From assembly GCA_964415195.1 (NCBI GenBank), contig CAYPYD010000002.1, forward strand, positions 186,001-250,000: a DNA stretch of 64,000 bases, written 5' to 3'. Position numbers and translations under genes: made by a program. Below are positions 23,937 to 32,228 of the stretch, piece by piece. The notes under the pieces are model-generated. The model was not told where the DNA came from. It saw nothing but the letters and a program-made list of their open reading frames with translations, and searched no databases. Source of the DNA: WTXA01 sp964415195. GTDB taxonomy: Bacteria; Bacillota; TC1. Position 1 is the first letter of the stretch. Each line of letters begins with the position of its first letter.

Positions 23937-25181
23937 ATGAAAAACGTAAAATATTTAGAATGCATTAATTGTGGAGCTCAATACAAGCCAGAAAAGGGCA
24001 GATATACTTGTGATAAATGTGGACCTTCACTTGGTATACTTGACGTAATCTATGATTATGATTACATTAAATCAAGAGTATCAAAGGAAACATTTGCAAA
24101 CAATAAAGATTACAACATGTGGAGATATGAACCTTTCATAGCTGTTGAAGAAAACGGACCAAAAGGTAAGTTAAGAGTGGGCTGGTCACCACTATATAAG
24201 GCTGATGTACTAGCAAAAGAAATCGGCTTGGATACTCTTTATGTTAAGGATGACGGTATAAATCCAACTTCTTCCTTAAAGGACAGAGCTTCAGCTGTTG
24301 CCGTTGCAAAAGCACTTGAAGAAAAAGCTGAGGTTATTTGTTGCTCATCAACAGGTAATGCAGCATCATCAACTGCTGGAAATGCGGCAAGTGTAGGAAT
24401 GAAATCTGTAATTTTTGTTCCTGGTAGAGCACCTCAAGGTAAAGTAGCACAATTAAAAATCTTTGGAGCTAATGTTATGAGTGTTCAAGGATCATATGAG
24501 GATACATTCAGACTTTCTGCAGAAGCTATAGATAAATATGGCTGGTACAATAGAAATGCTGCAGTAAACCCTTATTGTGTAGAAGGCAAGAAAACTGTTT
24601 CAATTGAAACTTGTGAACAAATGAACTGGGAAGTACCAGACTGGATCGTATTTTCAGTAGGTGATGGTTGTACCATTGCTGGAGCCTATAAAGGTTATAA
24701 AGATCTTTATGAAGCTGGCTTCATAAACAAACTGCCACGAGTAGCAGGTATACAAGCTGAAGGTTGTGCACCACTTGCTCATGCCTGGGCTGAAAAAAGA
24801 GAGTGGAAACCTGAAGAAGAAAATACTATTGCTGATAGTATAGCAGTTGGTGTCCCTAGAAATGCTGTTAAAGCTATTAGAGCAGTTGAAGCTTCAAATG
24901 GTGTATGGGAAACTGTAACTGATGATGAAATTCTTGATGCAATGAGATTCATGGGCAAACATGCCGGTGTATTTGGAGAGCCTGCTGGTGCAGCTGGAAT
25001 GGCCGGTTTAAGAAAATTAGTTGCAAATGGTGTGATAAAGAAAAATGAAACTGTTGTTTGTGCTGTAACTGGAAATGGTCTAAAAGACGTAGTTAATGCA
25101 ATCAAGGCAGCAGGTGAACCAATAAAGGTTGAACCAACATCAGAAGGTTTAGCCAAAGCATTAAAAGAAATCGGATATTAG
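23937..25181 (+). CDS. Threonine-synthase-like fold-type II PLP enzyme with N-terminal zinc ribbon
   Basis: 414 residues. An N-terminal CINC...CDKC zinc ribbon (about residues 10-31) precedes a tryptophan-synthase-beta-type fold. The PLP lysine is K115 in SSLKDRAS. STGNAASSTAG binds the cofactor phosphate. It reads as ThrC, but it sits where related clusters carry ygeX (diaminopropionate ammonia-lyase, also fold type II). It is followed 10 bases later by the dihydropyrimidinase gene. It may therefore be a beta-elimination or beta-replacement enzyme of the purine pathway rather than biosynthetic threonine synthase. No hom or thrB neighbour is present. The function is open. Confidence 0.75.
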   Translation: MKNVKYLECINCGAQYKPEKGRYTCDKCGPSLGILDVIYDYDYIKSRVSKETFANNKDYNMWRYEPFIAVEENGPKGKLRVGWSPLYKADVLAKEIGLDTLYVKDDGINPTSSLKDRASAVAVAKALEEKAEVICCSSTGNAASSTAGNAASVGMKSVIFVPGRAPQGKVAQLKIFGANVMSVQGSYEDTFRLSAEAIDKYGWYNRNAAVNPYCVEGKKTVSIETCEQMNWEVPDWIVFSVGDGCTIAGAYKGYKDLYEAGFINKLPRVAGIQAEGCAPLAHAWAEKREWKPEEENTIADSIAVGVPRNAVKAIRAVEASNGVWETVTDDEILDAMRFMGKHAGVFGEPAGAAGMAGLRKLVANGVIKKNETVVCAVTGNGLKDVVNAIKAAGEPIKVEPTSEGLAKALKEIGY

Positions 25182-25191
25182 GAGGAAGTAC

Positions 25192-26541
25192 ATGGGTATT
25201 CTTTTAAAGGGAGGAACTCTTGTTCTAGAAGATAAAGTCATAATTGGTGATTTAAGAATTGATAACGAACTTATAAGAGAAATTGGGCAAAACCTAGTTC
25301 CATCAGAAGGTGATGAAGTTATCGATGTTACTGGTAAGCATGTTATGCCAGGTGTTATCGATGCCCATGTCCACTATAAGATGCCTATTGGTAAAGTTTA
25401 TACAATTGATAACTTTGAGACTGGCTCAAGAGCAGCTTTATGTGGAGGGGTTACAACAGTTATCGATTATGCCGAACCTGTTGATGGCCTAACACTTTTA
25501 GAATCACTTGATTACAGAGTTAAAGAAGCTAAAGGACATAATTTTGTTGACTATACAGTACATATGACCTTATCAGGTGACACCCCATATACAATCGATG
25601 ATTTAAGAAGTTTCAGAGCCTATGGAGTTAATAGCTTAAAGCTGTATACTACTTATGATTTCATCATGGATTATGACATGATTTTCAATGTTCTAAGAAA
25701 CGCTAAAGAAGTAGGGATGGAAGTAACTATTCATGCCGAGGATAATGAAATTGTTGCAAAAGCAGTCAAGGAATTAAAAGCTGAAGGGAATACTGGTGTT
25801 GAATTTCATAGTACTAGCAGACCAAGTGAAGCTGAATTTTATGCTGTTGAAAGAATAATTGAAATGTGTGAAAAAGAGGACTTGAGTGCTCATATAGTTC
25901 ATGTTTCTTCAGGGTTGACAGGAGAATTAATTGGTAAGGCTAAAGCCAGAGGAGTTAAAATTTCCGGAGAAACTTGTCCCCACTATTTGATGTTGAATAA
26001 TGAAGTATATAAAAGACCTGATGGTCAATTGTTCGTCATGCAACCTCCACTTAGAAATGAGAAGGAAAGACTGCAATTATTGGATGAGTTGTTAAATGGT
26101 ACCTTTGATTTTGTTACTACGGATCACTGTGCTTACAGCCCTCATCAAAAATTCATGTCAAATACTTTTTACGAAACCAACGGTGGAATACCAGGGACAG
26201 AGACATTGTTGCCTATAATCTATAATCAGACTGTATCTTCAGGCAAGTTGGAGTTGACTGAGTTGAGTAGACTGTTGTCAACTAATCCTGCCAAGAAGTT
26301 TGGTCTTTACCCTAAGAAGGGTGTAATAAAAGTTGGTAGTTATGGTGATATAGTTGTTGTTGATCCTTTATTAGAAGTTAAATTATCAAATGATATGGTT
26401 CACACTGCCGCAGACTATACAACCTTTGATGGGTTTACAGTAAAAGGTTATCCTGTCATGACAATTTTAAGAGGTATGATTGCCTATAGGGATGGAATGT
26501 TTTTGATGGGTGATCCTAAGGGTAAATTTATAAGCTGTTAA
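25192..26541 (+). CDS. hyuA: Dihydropyrimidinase / D-hydantoinase family cyclic amidohydrolase
   Basis: 449 residues with the complete binuclear metal site of the family: DAHVHYK (HxH), a lysine for carboxylation in SLKLYTTYD, HAEDNE, HIVHVSSG and DHCAYSPHQK (Asp). It opens cyclic amides such as hydantoins or dihydropyrimidines. In E. coli-like clusters HyuA is placed beside ygeW/ygeX/ygeY and carbamate kinase. GGAGG lies seven bases before the ATG, ten bases after the ThrC-like stop, so the two are cotranscribed. Confidence 0.88.
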   Translation: MGILLKGGTLVLEDKVIIGDLRIDNELIREIGQNLVPSEGDEVIDVTGKHVMPGVIDAHVHYKMPIGKVYTIDNFETGSRAALCGGVTTVIDYAEPVDGLTLLESLDYRVKEAKGHNFVDYTVHMTLSGDTPYTIDDLRSFRAYGVNSLKLYTTYDFIMDYDMIFNVLRNAKEVGMEVTIHAEDNEIVAKAVKELKAEGNTGVEFHSTSRPSEAEFYAVERIIEMCEKEDLSAHIVHVSSGLTGELIGKAKARGVKISGETCPHYLMLNNEVYKRPDGQLFVMQPPLRNEKERLQLLDELLNGTFDFVTTDHCAYSPHQKFMSNTFYETNGGIPGTETLLPIIYNQTVSSGKLELTELSRLLSTNPAKKFGLYPKKGVIKVGSYGDIVVVDPLLEVKLSNDMVHTAADYTTFDGFTVKGYPVMTILRGMIAYRDGMFLMGDPKGKFISC

Positions 26542-26556
26542 ATTGACAAGATTTTC

Positions 26557-26585
26557 TTGCAATATTAAGTTAAAATAAGTATAAT
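26557..26585 (+). promoter_or_regulatory. Probable promoter of the carbamate kinase gene
   Basis: TTGCAA (26557-26562), a 17-base spacer and TATAAT (26580-26585), 78 bases before the start codon. Confidence 0.65.
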
Positions 26586-26602
26586 TATGCTATGTGAAAA
26601 TG

Positions 26603-26635
26603 AAGGCATACTGCCATATTGTGGTGTGCCTTTTG
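26603..26635 (+). promoter_or_regulatory. Terminator-like hairpin in the carbamate kinase leader
   Basis: AAGGCATAC (26603-26611) and GTGTGCCTT (26624-26632) pair with one G:U, followed by TTTT. It lies just downstream of the promoter, so it could attenuate transcription. The short T-run makes this uncertain. Confidence 0.45.
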
Positions 26636-26662
26636 AATTTTTAAAAAAGAGGAGATAATTTT

Positions 26663-27595
26663 ATGAGTAAAAAAGTTGTTGTAGCTTTAGGTGGAAATGC
26701 AATTCTAAAACCTAAGCAAGCTGGTACTATTGAAGAACAAATGGAAAACGTTTTAAACGCTAGCCAAAATATCGTTAAACTAATCAAAGAAGGTTATGAA
26801 GTAGTCATAGCACATGGTAATGGACCTCAAGTAGGAAATATCCTATTACAAAATGCAGCTGCTAGAGATCAAGTTCCTGCGATGCCTTTATATGTTTGTG
26901 GAGCTGAAAGCCAAGGTTTAATTGGTTACATGATTCAACAAAATATTAGAAATGAACTTAAAAGACAAGGGATCAACAAGAACGTAGTTACTTTATTAAC
27001 TCAAGTTATTGTAGATAAAAATGACCCTGCATTCAAGAATCCTTCAAAACCAGTTGGTGCTTTCTATACAGAAGCAGAAGCACAAGCTGGAATTGCCAAA
27101 GGTGAGAACTGGGTTGAAGATTCAGGTAGAGGCTGGAGAAAAGTTGTAGCTTCACCAATGCCTATTGATGTTGTTGAGTTAGATGAAGTTAAAGATTTAA
27201 TCGAAGCTGGTTGTGTAGTTATCACTGTTGGTGGCGGGGGAATTCCTGTTATCGAAGAAGATGGTATGTTAAAAGGCGTTGAAGCAGTTATTGACAAGGA
27301 CTTGGCTAGTAGTCTATTAGCTGATGAATTGAATGCTGATTACTTGGTTATTGCTACTGACGTTGCTCATGTTGCAATTAATTTTGGCAAAGAAAACCAA
27401 GAGGATCTTAAGACTATTGATTTAGCTACTGCTCAAAAACATCTTGATGATGGACAATTCGGTAAAGGCAGCATGGGACCTAAAGTTGAAGCTGTTATGA
27501 AGTTTGTTAGCAAAGGCGGACAAGGAATCATCACATCACTTGATTCTTTAAGAGATGCTGTTGTTGGAGAAGGCGGAACTAAAATTATCAAATAG
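26663..27595 (+). CDS. arcC: Carbamate kinase
   Basis: 310 residues. It transfers the phosphate of carbamoyl phosphate to ADP, giving ATP, CO2 and ammonia. The N-terminal VVALGGNAIL loop, HGNGPQVGN and GGGGIPV are the amino-acid-kinase family signatures. It ends the catabolic cluster, giving the YgeW product an energy-yielding fate; E. coli has the equivalent yqeA. Own promoter and leader hairpin; RBS AGAGGAG. Confidence 0.95.
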   Translation: MSKKVVVALGGNAILKPKQAGTIEEQMENVLNASQNIVKLIKEGYEVVIAHGNGPQVGNILLQNAAARDQVPAMPLYVCGAESQGLIGYMIQQNIRNELKRQGINKNVVTLLTQVIVDKNDPAFKNPSKPVGAFYTEAEAQAGIAKGENWVEDSGRGWRKVVASPMPIDVVELDEVKDLIEAGCVVITVGGGGIPVIEEDGMLKGVEAVIDKDLASSLLADELNADYLVIATDVAHVAINFGKENQEDLKTIDLATAQKHLDDGQFGKGSMGPKVEAVMKFVSKGGQGIITSLDSLRDAVVGEGGTKIIK

Positions 27596-27615
27596 TAACT
27601 ATTTATAGAAATTTA

Positions 27616-27650
27616 AAAGGCCATATGAAATTTTCATATGGCCTTTATTT
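27616..27650. terminator. Bidirectional terminator between arcC and the reverse-strand block
   Basis: AAAGGCCATATGAAA and its complement form a 15-bp stem flanked by A-runs and T-runs. It can serve both converging transcripts. Confidence 0.85.
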
Positions 27651-27692
27651 ATATACTATTATATGTCATTATTCTATACTATTGTTTTGTAA

Positions 27693-28319
27693 TCAAAGTA
27701 TATAAATTAAAACAGAAAGTATATGACAGATACTTGCACCTAATACAAATAGATGCCAGATTGAATGGAAATATTTAACTCCTTTAATTATATAAAAGAC
27801 AATTCCTATAGTATAAGCTAGTCCACCAGCAATTAATAGTACTAGTCCACCAAATTCTAGTTTATCAAGAAGTTGAGGTAAGTAGAAGGCTATAGCCCAA
27901 CCCATTGCTACATAAAGTATTATTGATAAAATTCTAAATTTACTAAGATTTACTGTATTTAGTAATATCCCTATTAAAGCACTAATCCAAATAATTGTAA
28001 AAATAACCCATCCTGATGTTCCACCGATGATCAGCAATGCATATGGGGTGTAGGTGCCAGCAATCAATAAGTAGATAGTACAATGATCAAGAATTTGGAA
28101 TATCTTTTTAGCTTTTTCATTGGTTATAGCATGGTATAAAGTTGAAGATGTATAGAGTAGTACCAATGTACTGCCAAATATTAATGATGATGTTAATTCT
28201 AATATTGATGATGAAAAAAAGATCATCATTATTAGAGCTGTAAGGCTAAGTAGAATACCAACTCCGTGTGATGTTGAATTGAAGATTTCTTCACCTAAAG
28301 TGTATTTTCGTTTATTCAT
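27693..28319 (-). CDS. Hemolysin III family (PAQR-like) membrane protein
   Basis: 208 residues with seven predicted membrane segments. Family histidines and motifs are present: NSTSHGVGILLS at the N-terminus, SSTLYHA, a TIYLLIAGTYTPY core and a C-terminal HSIWHLFVLGASICH. These form the metal site of PAQR/hemolysin III proteins. Despite the name, the role in most bacteria is unclear and haemolysis should not be assumed. AGGAGG precedes the ATG. It lies 15 bases after the PfpI-like gene on the same strand, so the two form an operon. Confidence 0.88.
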   Translation of the reverse strand: MNKRKYTLGEEIFNSTSHGVGILLSLTALIMMIFFSSSILELTSSLIFGSTLVLLYTSSTLYHAITNEKAKKIFQILDHCTIYLLIAGTYTPYALLIIGGTSGWVIFTIIWISALIGILLNTVNLSKFRILSIILYVAMGWAIAFYLPQLLDKLEFGGLVLLIAGGLAYTIGIVFYIIKGVKYFHSIWHLFVLGASICHILSVLIYIL

Positions 28320-28334
28320 AATACCTCCTATTTT

Positions 28335-28889
28335 TTATTTATAATGTTCATAATCCATAATGCTGGTTATTTTTAAGGCGGCATCATGCCCTGCAAACTT
28401 ATCACATAGATATAATCCTAAATCAAGTGATGAACTTACCCCACGAGCTGTTATTACATCCTTTTCATCTACAATTCTTTTATTTTTAACAACCTTTGCA
28501 TATTGTGACAATTCATTAAAAGAATTAGGGTGAGTTGTTGCTTTTTTTCCTTCTAGAAAACCAGCTAAACCCAATATTAAAGATCCTGTACAAACAGATA
28601 CTTTTAAAGGACAGTTTTTTGATGTTTTAATCCAATTAATAAATGATTCACTTCTACATATTTCCTTAGCACCTGGTATAAATATCATGTCAAATTCACT
28701 TAAATCAGGTGATAATAAATCTGCCTTAACAATTAAACCGTTGTTATCTTTTATAATATCAGTTTCTGCTACAATTTTCCAACTTAAATCTGGCAAATAT
28801 GATAATTCCTTAAGTCTGGTAATAGGATCAAACGCACCTATAAAATCTAACATAGTCATCTGGTCGTAAACAATAAATGCAATATTCAT
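28335..28889 (-). CDS. DJ-1/PfpI family protein (isonitrile-hydratase-like)
   Basis: 184 residues of the class I glutamine-amidotransferase-like superfamily. The nucleophile elbow is VCTGSLILGLAG with the Cys near residue 99. The Glu or Asp before it (FDFIGAFDP context near the N-terminus) fits the subfamily. HPNSFNELSQYAK follows in the usual place. Such proteins include isonitrile hydratases, chaperone-like hydrolases and the input domains of some AraC regulators; this one lacks a DNA-binding domain. RBS AGGAGG. First gene of a two-gene reverse operon with hemolysin III. Confidence 0.82.
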   Translation of the reverse strand: MNIAFIVYDQMTMLDFIGAFDPITRLKELSYLPDLSWKIVAETDIIKDNNGLIVKADLLSPDLSEFDMIFIPGAKEICRSESFINWIKTSKNCPLKVSVCTGSLILGLAGFLEGKKATTHPNSFNELSQYAKVVKNKRIVDEKDVITARGVSSSLDLGLYLCDKFAGHDAALKITSIMDYEHYK

Positions 28890-28914
28890 TTTTCCTCCTA
28901 ATATAATTTATCGG

Positions 28915-28938
28915 TTTATTATACATCTGTATAATAAA
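28915..28938. promoter_or_regulatory. Perfect 10-bp palindrome over the pfpI-like promoter (candidate operator)
   Basis: TTTATTATAC (28915-28924) and GTATAATAAA (28929-28938) with centre ATCT. On the minus strand it covers the -10 box and part of the spacer of the promoter below, where a repressor would block transcription. Confidence 0.5.
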
Positions 28939-28946
28939 AAAAGCAA
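28918..28946 (-). promoter_or_regulatory. Probable promoter of the pfpI-like/hemolysin III operon
   Basis: On the minus strand TTGCTT (28946-28941), a 17-base spacer and TATAAT (28923-28918). The -35 lies inside the tRNA terminator stem. Confidence 0.5.
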
Positions 28947-28972
28947 TTCTACAAAATTGTAAAACTGCTTTT
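28936..28972 (-). terminator. Terminator of the Gly-Arg tRNA transcript
   Basis: On the minus strand a 15-bp stem with two G:U pairs (AAAGCAGTTTTACAA and its partner) and a 2-base turn leads into a run of seven T. Confidence 0.8.
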
Positions 28973-28981
28973 AGTTTTTTT

Positions 28982-29058
<77 letters not shown>

Positions 29059-29065
29059 GAAATAA

Positions 29066-29139
<74 letters not shown>

Positions 29140-29160
29140 GAATTTATCAACGCACTATGT

Positions 29161-29189
29161 ATTATATAACAAAAACACGAGTCTGTAAA
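29161..29189 (-). promoter_or_regulatory. Probable promoter of the Gly-Arg tRNA pair
   Basis: On the minus strand TTTACA (29189-29184), a 17-base spacer and TATAAT (29166-29161). Confidence 0.7.
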
Positions 29190-29263
29190 GAGTAAAAATG
29201 AGTTTTATTATATATTTATTAGTTGCTTTAATAATAAGAATAATACATATTATATATAAATAA

Positions 29264-29292
29264 TTGAAATAATTCAAGGGTTATGTTAAAAT
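29264..29292 (+). promoter_or_regulatory. Probable promoter of the P-type ATPase transcript
   Basis: TTGAAA (29264-29269), a 17-base spacer and TAAAAT (29287-29292), just ahead of the riboswitch. Confidence 0.6.
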
Positions 29293-29301
29293 AAAGAAGT
29301 T

Positions 29302-29416
29302 AAAAGGGAGTAGTTAAAACAGTAAAGACAACATAACCGATACAAAGTATCTGGATTTACGACCAATGATGGTAACAAGACTTTTAGCGTTTAAGACGCT
29401 ATGAGTCTTTTTTTAT
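29302..29416 (+). ncRNA. yybP-ykoY family (Mn2+) riboswitch with terminator
   Basis: The 5' strand AAAAGGGAGTAG and the 3' strand ACAAGACTTTT are the hallmark ends of the yybP-ykoY aptamer and can pair with each other. Between them are AACATAACCGATAC and ATTTACGACC segments. AAGACT (29377-29382) then switches into a terminator: TAGCGT/ACGCTA and AAGACT/AGTCTT arms and eight T. Mn2+ binding would favour the aptamer and let transcription continue into the ATPase gene. The class is assigned from recognised ends, not from a covariance search. Confidence 0.75.
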
Positions 29417-29431
29417 AATTAAGGAGGTACA

Positions 29432-32113
29432 ATGAACAGTTATTTAGACAGTAAAGAAAAAATAATCCAAGAACTAGGTAGTAATCAAGAACATGGCTTA
29501 AATGACCAAGATGTAATTGAGTCAAGAAATCTTTATGGAGAGAATACTTTTAGTCAAGAAAAACCTATCAGTCTTTTTAAGAGAATTATTGAAGCACTAA
29601 AGGAACCTATGATTTTCATCTTAATAATTGCTGCAATAATTACAATAGGTGTAAACATCTTTAAAGTGATTAATGGTCAGCATGCAGAATTCGTCGAATC
29701 AGCAGGAATAATCATAGCAATTGCTCTTTCAACAACTATTACTATTGTAATGGAAGGTAGATCTAAAAAAGCTTTCGAAGCTCTAAACAAAATCAAAGAG
29801 AACATTGCTATAAAGACTTTGAGAAATGGTGCTATTACCCTAGTGCCTCAAAAAGATTTAGTAGTTGGTGATATTATACAAATTGAAACTGGTGATAAAA
29901 TTCCTGTCGATGCAAGATTACTTGATAGTATTGATTTACAAGCTGATGAATCATCATTAACAGGAGAGAGTCTAGCAGTCAATAAGAATAGTAAAATTAA
30001 AATTAAGAACGAACACACACCATTAGCAGAAAGATTTAATATGGTTTACGGAGGCACTTTCATTACAGCTGGTAATGGGACAGCTATCGTGACTCAAGTT
30101 GGTGATTCTACTGAATTTGGTAAAATTGCTGATGAATTAAAAAAACAAGATAAATCAACTATGCCACTACAAGAAAAGCTAGCCAAACTTGGTAAAGCAA
30201 TCAGTTTTCTAGGAATTGGTTTGGCAACCTTCATATTTTTGATACAATTAATTAGGTTGTACTTGGATGGCAATATATCATTTGAAACAGTATCGGAAAC
30301 ATTTATCACAAGTATTGTTTTAATAGTTGCTGCAGTTCCTGAAGGACTACCTACAATCGTTGCAGCATCACTTGCTATCAATATTATGAAGATGGCTAAG
30401 GAGAATGCTTTAGTAAAGAACTTAATTGCCAGTGAAACTGTAGGGGCGATAAATATTATTTGTTCAGACAAAACAGGAACTTTAACTGAAAACAAGATGA
30501 CAGTAATAAAAGTGTTTGAAGATTGTAACTTTATTAATCCAGACGAAATGAAATCTGAATATTTGTTAACAAATTTCGCTTTAAACACTACAGCTCATCT
30601 AGAAGTTCAAGAAAATGGGAAGTTCAATTTTATAGGCAGCCCAACTGAAGGAGCTATCTTAGTTGTTCATGATAAGGTTAAAGACACAAGTTATATTGAT
30701 GTAAGAAAAGATGCTAAAGTATTACACACATATCCTTTTTCATCAGAAGAAAAGAAAATGACCACAATAATTGAACTAGACGATAAAGTCCTAGCTCTAA
30801 CAAAGGGAAGTACAGAAAAGGTAATGAGTCTTTGTAATAAAGTTGTTACCTGTGATGGAATTAAGGATATATCAGAACAAATTAAAAATTTAGAGGAACA
30901 AATACACTATTTCGAGAGCCAGGCTATGAGACTTATTGGTTTTGCTCATAAAGAATTAATAGAAAAACATGATTTTGAAACTGACAAAAAAATTATTGAA
31001 ACTAATATGATCTTTGACGGTTTTGTTGTTATTAAAGATCCAATAAGAAAAGAAGTCTATGGAGCAATTAATAGCTGTAGAGATGCAGGAGTAAGTATAA
31101 AAATGCTTACAGGTGATAATTTAATTACTGCCAAAGCTATTGCTACAGAACTAGGCATAATTGACAAAAGTAGCTTGGTTCTTAAAGCTACCGATGTTGA
31201 AAATATGTCTGATAAAGAACTAGAAGAAAAGATTGATAATATAAAAGTGATTGCAAGAAGTACACCATTGGTTAAGTTAAGAATCGTTAAAATGCTTAAG
31301 AAAAAAGGTAACGTTGTTGCTGTAACCGGTGATGGTATTAATGATGCCCCTGCACTAAAAAGTTCAGATGTGGGAATTGCTATGGGTATTACTGGAACAG
31401 AAGTATCCAAAGAAGCAAGTGATATAGTACTCCTTGATGACTCTTTTGCTACAATAGTTAAAGCGATACATTGGGGAAGAGGTATTTATGAGAATTTCCA
31501 AAGATTCCTTCAATTCCAACTTGCTGTTAACTTATCATCAGTAATCGTAATATTAACTACGATTCTAATAGGTTTTAAAGCTCCATTTACTGCTATCCAG
31601 ATTCTATGGATTAACTTGATCATGGATGGACCACCAGCATTAACTCTTGGTCTAGAACCAATTAGAAGTGATCTGATGAAAAACAAGCCTATAACTAGAA
31701 ATGCGAGTATTGTAACAAAAACCATGTTATCAAATATTGTAATTAATGGTCTATTTGTCTCGGTTGTTATAATAACACAAGAGCTATACAATTTCCTTGG
31801 AGCGGCTGATGCTAGTAAAGGTACAGTAACTTTTACGTTGTTCGTCCTATTCCAATTATTCAATGCCTTTAACGCAAGAGAATTAGGAAATAGCAGTATA
31901 TTTAAAAATATTATTAACAATAAAACTATGATTATGGTTTTTGCTGGGACATTCCTTCTCCAATTTGTTATTACTCAAATTGGTGGTAGTGCCTTTAGAA
32001 CTGTACCATTAGATTTATTAATGTGGATTAAAATAGTTGCTACTTCATTATCAATTATTGTTGTTGGAGAATTAGTGAAATTTATTAGAATAAGACTTAT
32101 CAAGAACAATTAA
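29432..32113 (+). CDS. Cation-translocating P-type ATPase (PMR1/SERCA-like, Ca2+/Mn2+)
   Basis: 893 residues with the full P2-type layout: an N-terminal cation ATPase domain, TM1-2, an actuator loop (LTGESLAV), TM3-4 with the ion-site PEGLP, the phosphorylation site DKTGTLTENK (D346), an ATP-binding domain, GDGINDAP, and six C-terminal membrane segments. The usual annotation is calcium-transporting ATPase. The upstream Mn2+ riboswitch suggests manganese efflux is a main task, as known for related ATPases under yybP-ykoY control. AAGGAGG precedes the ATG. Confidence 0.93.
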   Translation: MNSYLDSKEKIIQELGSNQEHGLNDQDVIESRNLYGENTFSQEKPISLFKRIIEALKEPMIFILIIAAIITIGVNIFKVINGQHAEFVESAGIIIAIALSTTITIVMEGRSKKAFEALNKIKENIAIKTLRNGAITLVPQKDLVVGDIIQIETGDKIPVDARLLDSIDLQADESSLTGESLAVNKNSKIKIKNEHTPLAERFNMVYGGTFITAGNGTAIVTQVGDSTEFGKIADELKKQDKSTMPLQEKLAKLGKAISFLGIGLATFIFLIQLIRLYLDGNISFETVSETFITSIVLIVAAVPEGLPTIVAASLAINIMKMAKENALVKNLIASETVGAINIICSDKTGTLTENKMTVIKVFEDCNFINPDEMKSEYLLTNFALNTTAHLEVQENGKFNFIGSPTEGAILVVHDKVKDTSYIDVRKDAKVLHTYPFSSEEKKMTTIIELDDKVLALTKGSTEKVMSLCNKVVTCDGIKDISEQIKNLEEQIHYFESQAMRLIGFAHKELIEKHDFETDKKIIETNMIFDGFVVIKDPIRKEVYGAINSCRDAGVSIKMLTGDNLITAKAIATELGIIDKSSLVLKATDVENMSDKELEEKIDNIKVIARSTPLVKLRIVKMLKKKGNVVAVTGDGINDAPALKSSDVGIAMGITGTEVSKEASDIVLLDDSFATIVKAIHWGRGIYENFQRFLQFQLAVNLSSVIVILTTILIGFKAPFTAIQILWINLIMDGPPALTLGLEPIRSDLMKNKPITRNASIVTKTMLSNIVINGLFVSVVIITQELYNFLGAADASKGTVTFTLFVLFQLFNAFNARELGNSSIFKNIINNKTMIMVFAGTFLLQFVITQIGGSAFRTVPLDLLMWIKIVATSLSIIVVGELVKFIRIRLIKNN

Positions 32114-32139
32114 GGATTAAGAATAAAGAGAAAAATAAT

Positions 32140-32175
32140 ATACCGTTATTCCTAAGAATAACGGTATTCTTTATT
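32140..32175 (+). terminator. Intrinsic terminator after the P-type ATPase gene
   Basis: ATACCGTTATT and AATAACGGTAT arms with a 6-base loop, then a T-rich tail. Confidence 0.85.
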
Positions 32176-32228
32176 TTATTTTCTTATGATAAAATAGTAA
32201 GGAGAATCTTAGGAGGAATAGTTTTAAT

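Noticed and set aside
25310..25492. Forward frame inside the dihydropyrimidinase gene
   Set aside because: It is a shadow in another frame of a gene with intact metal-site motifs.
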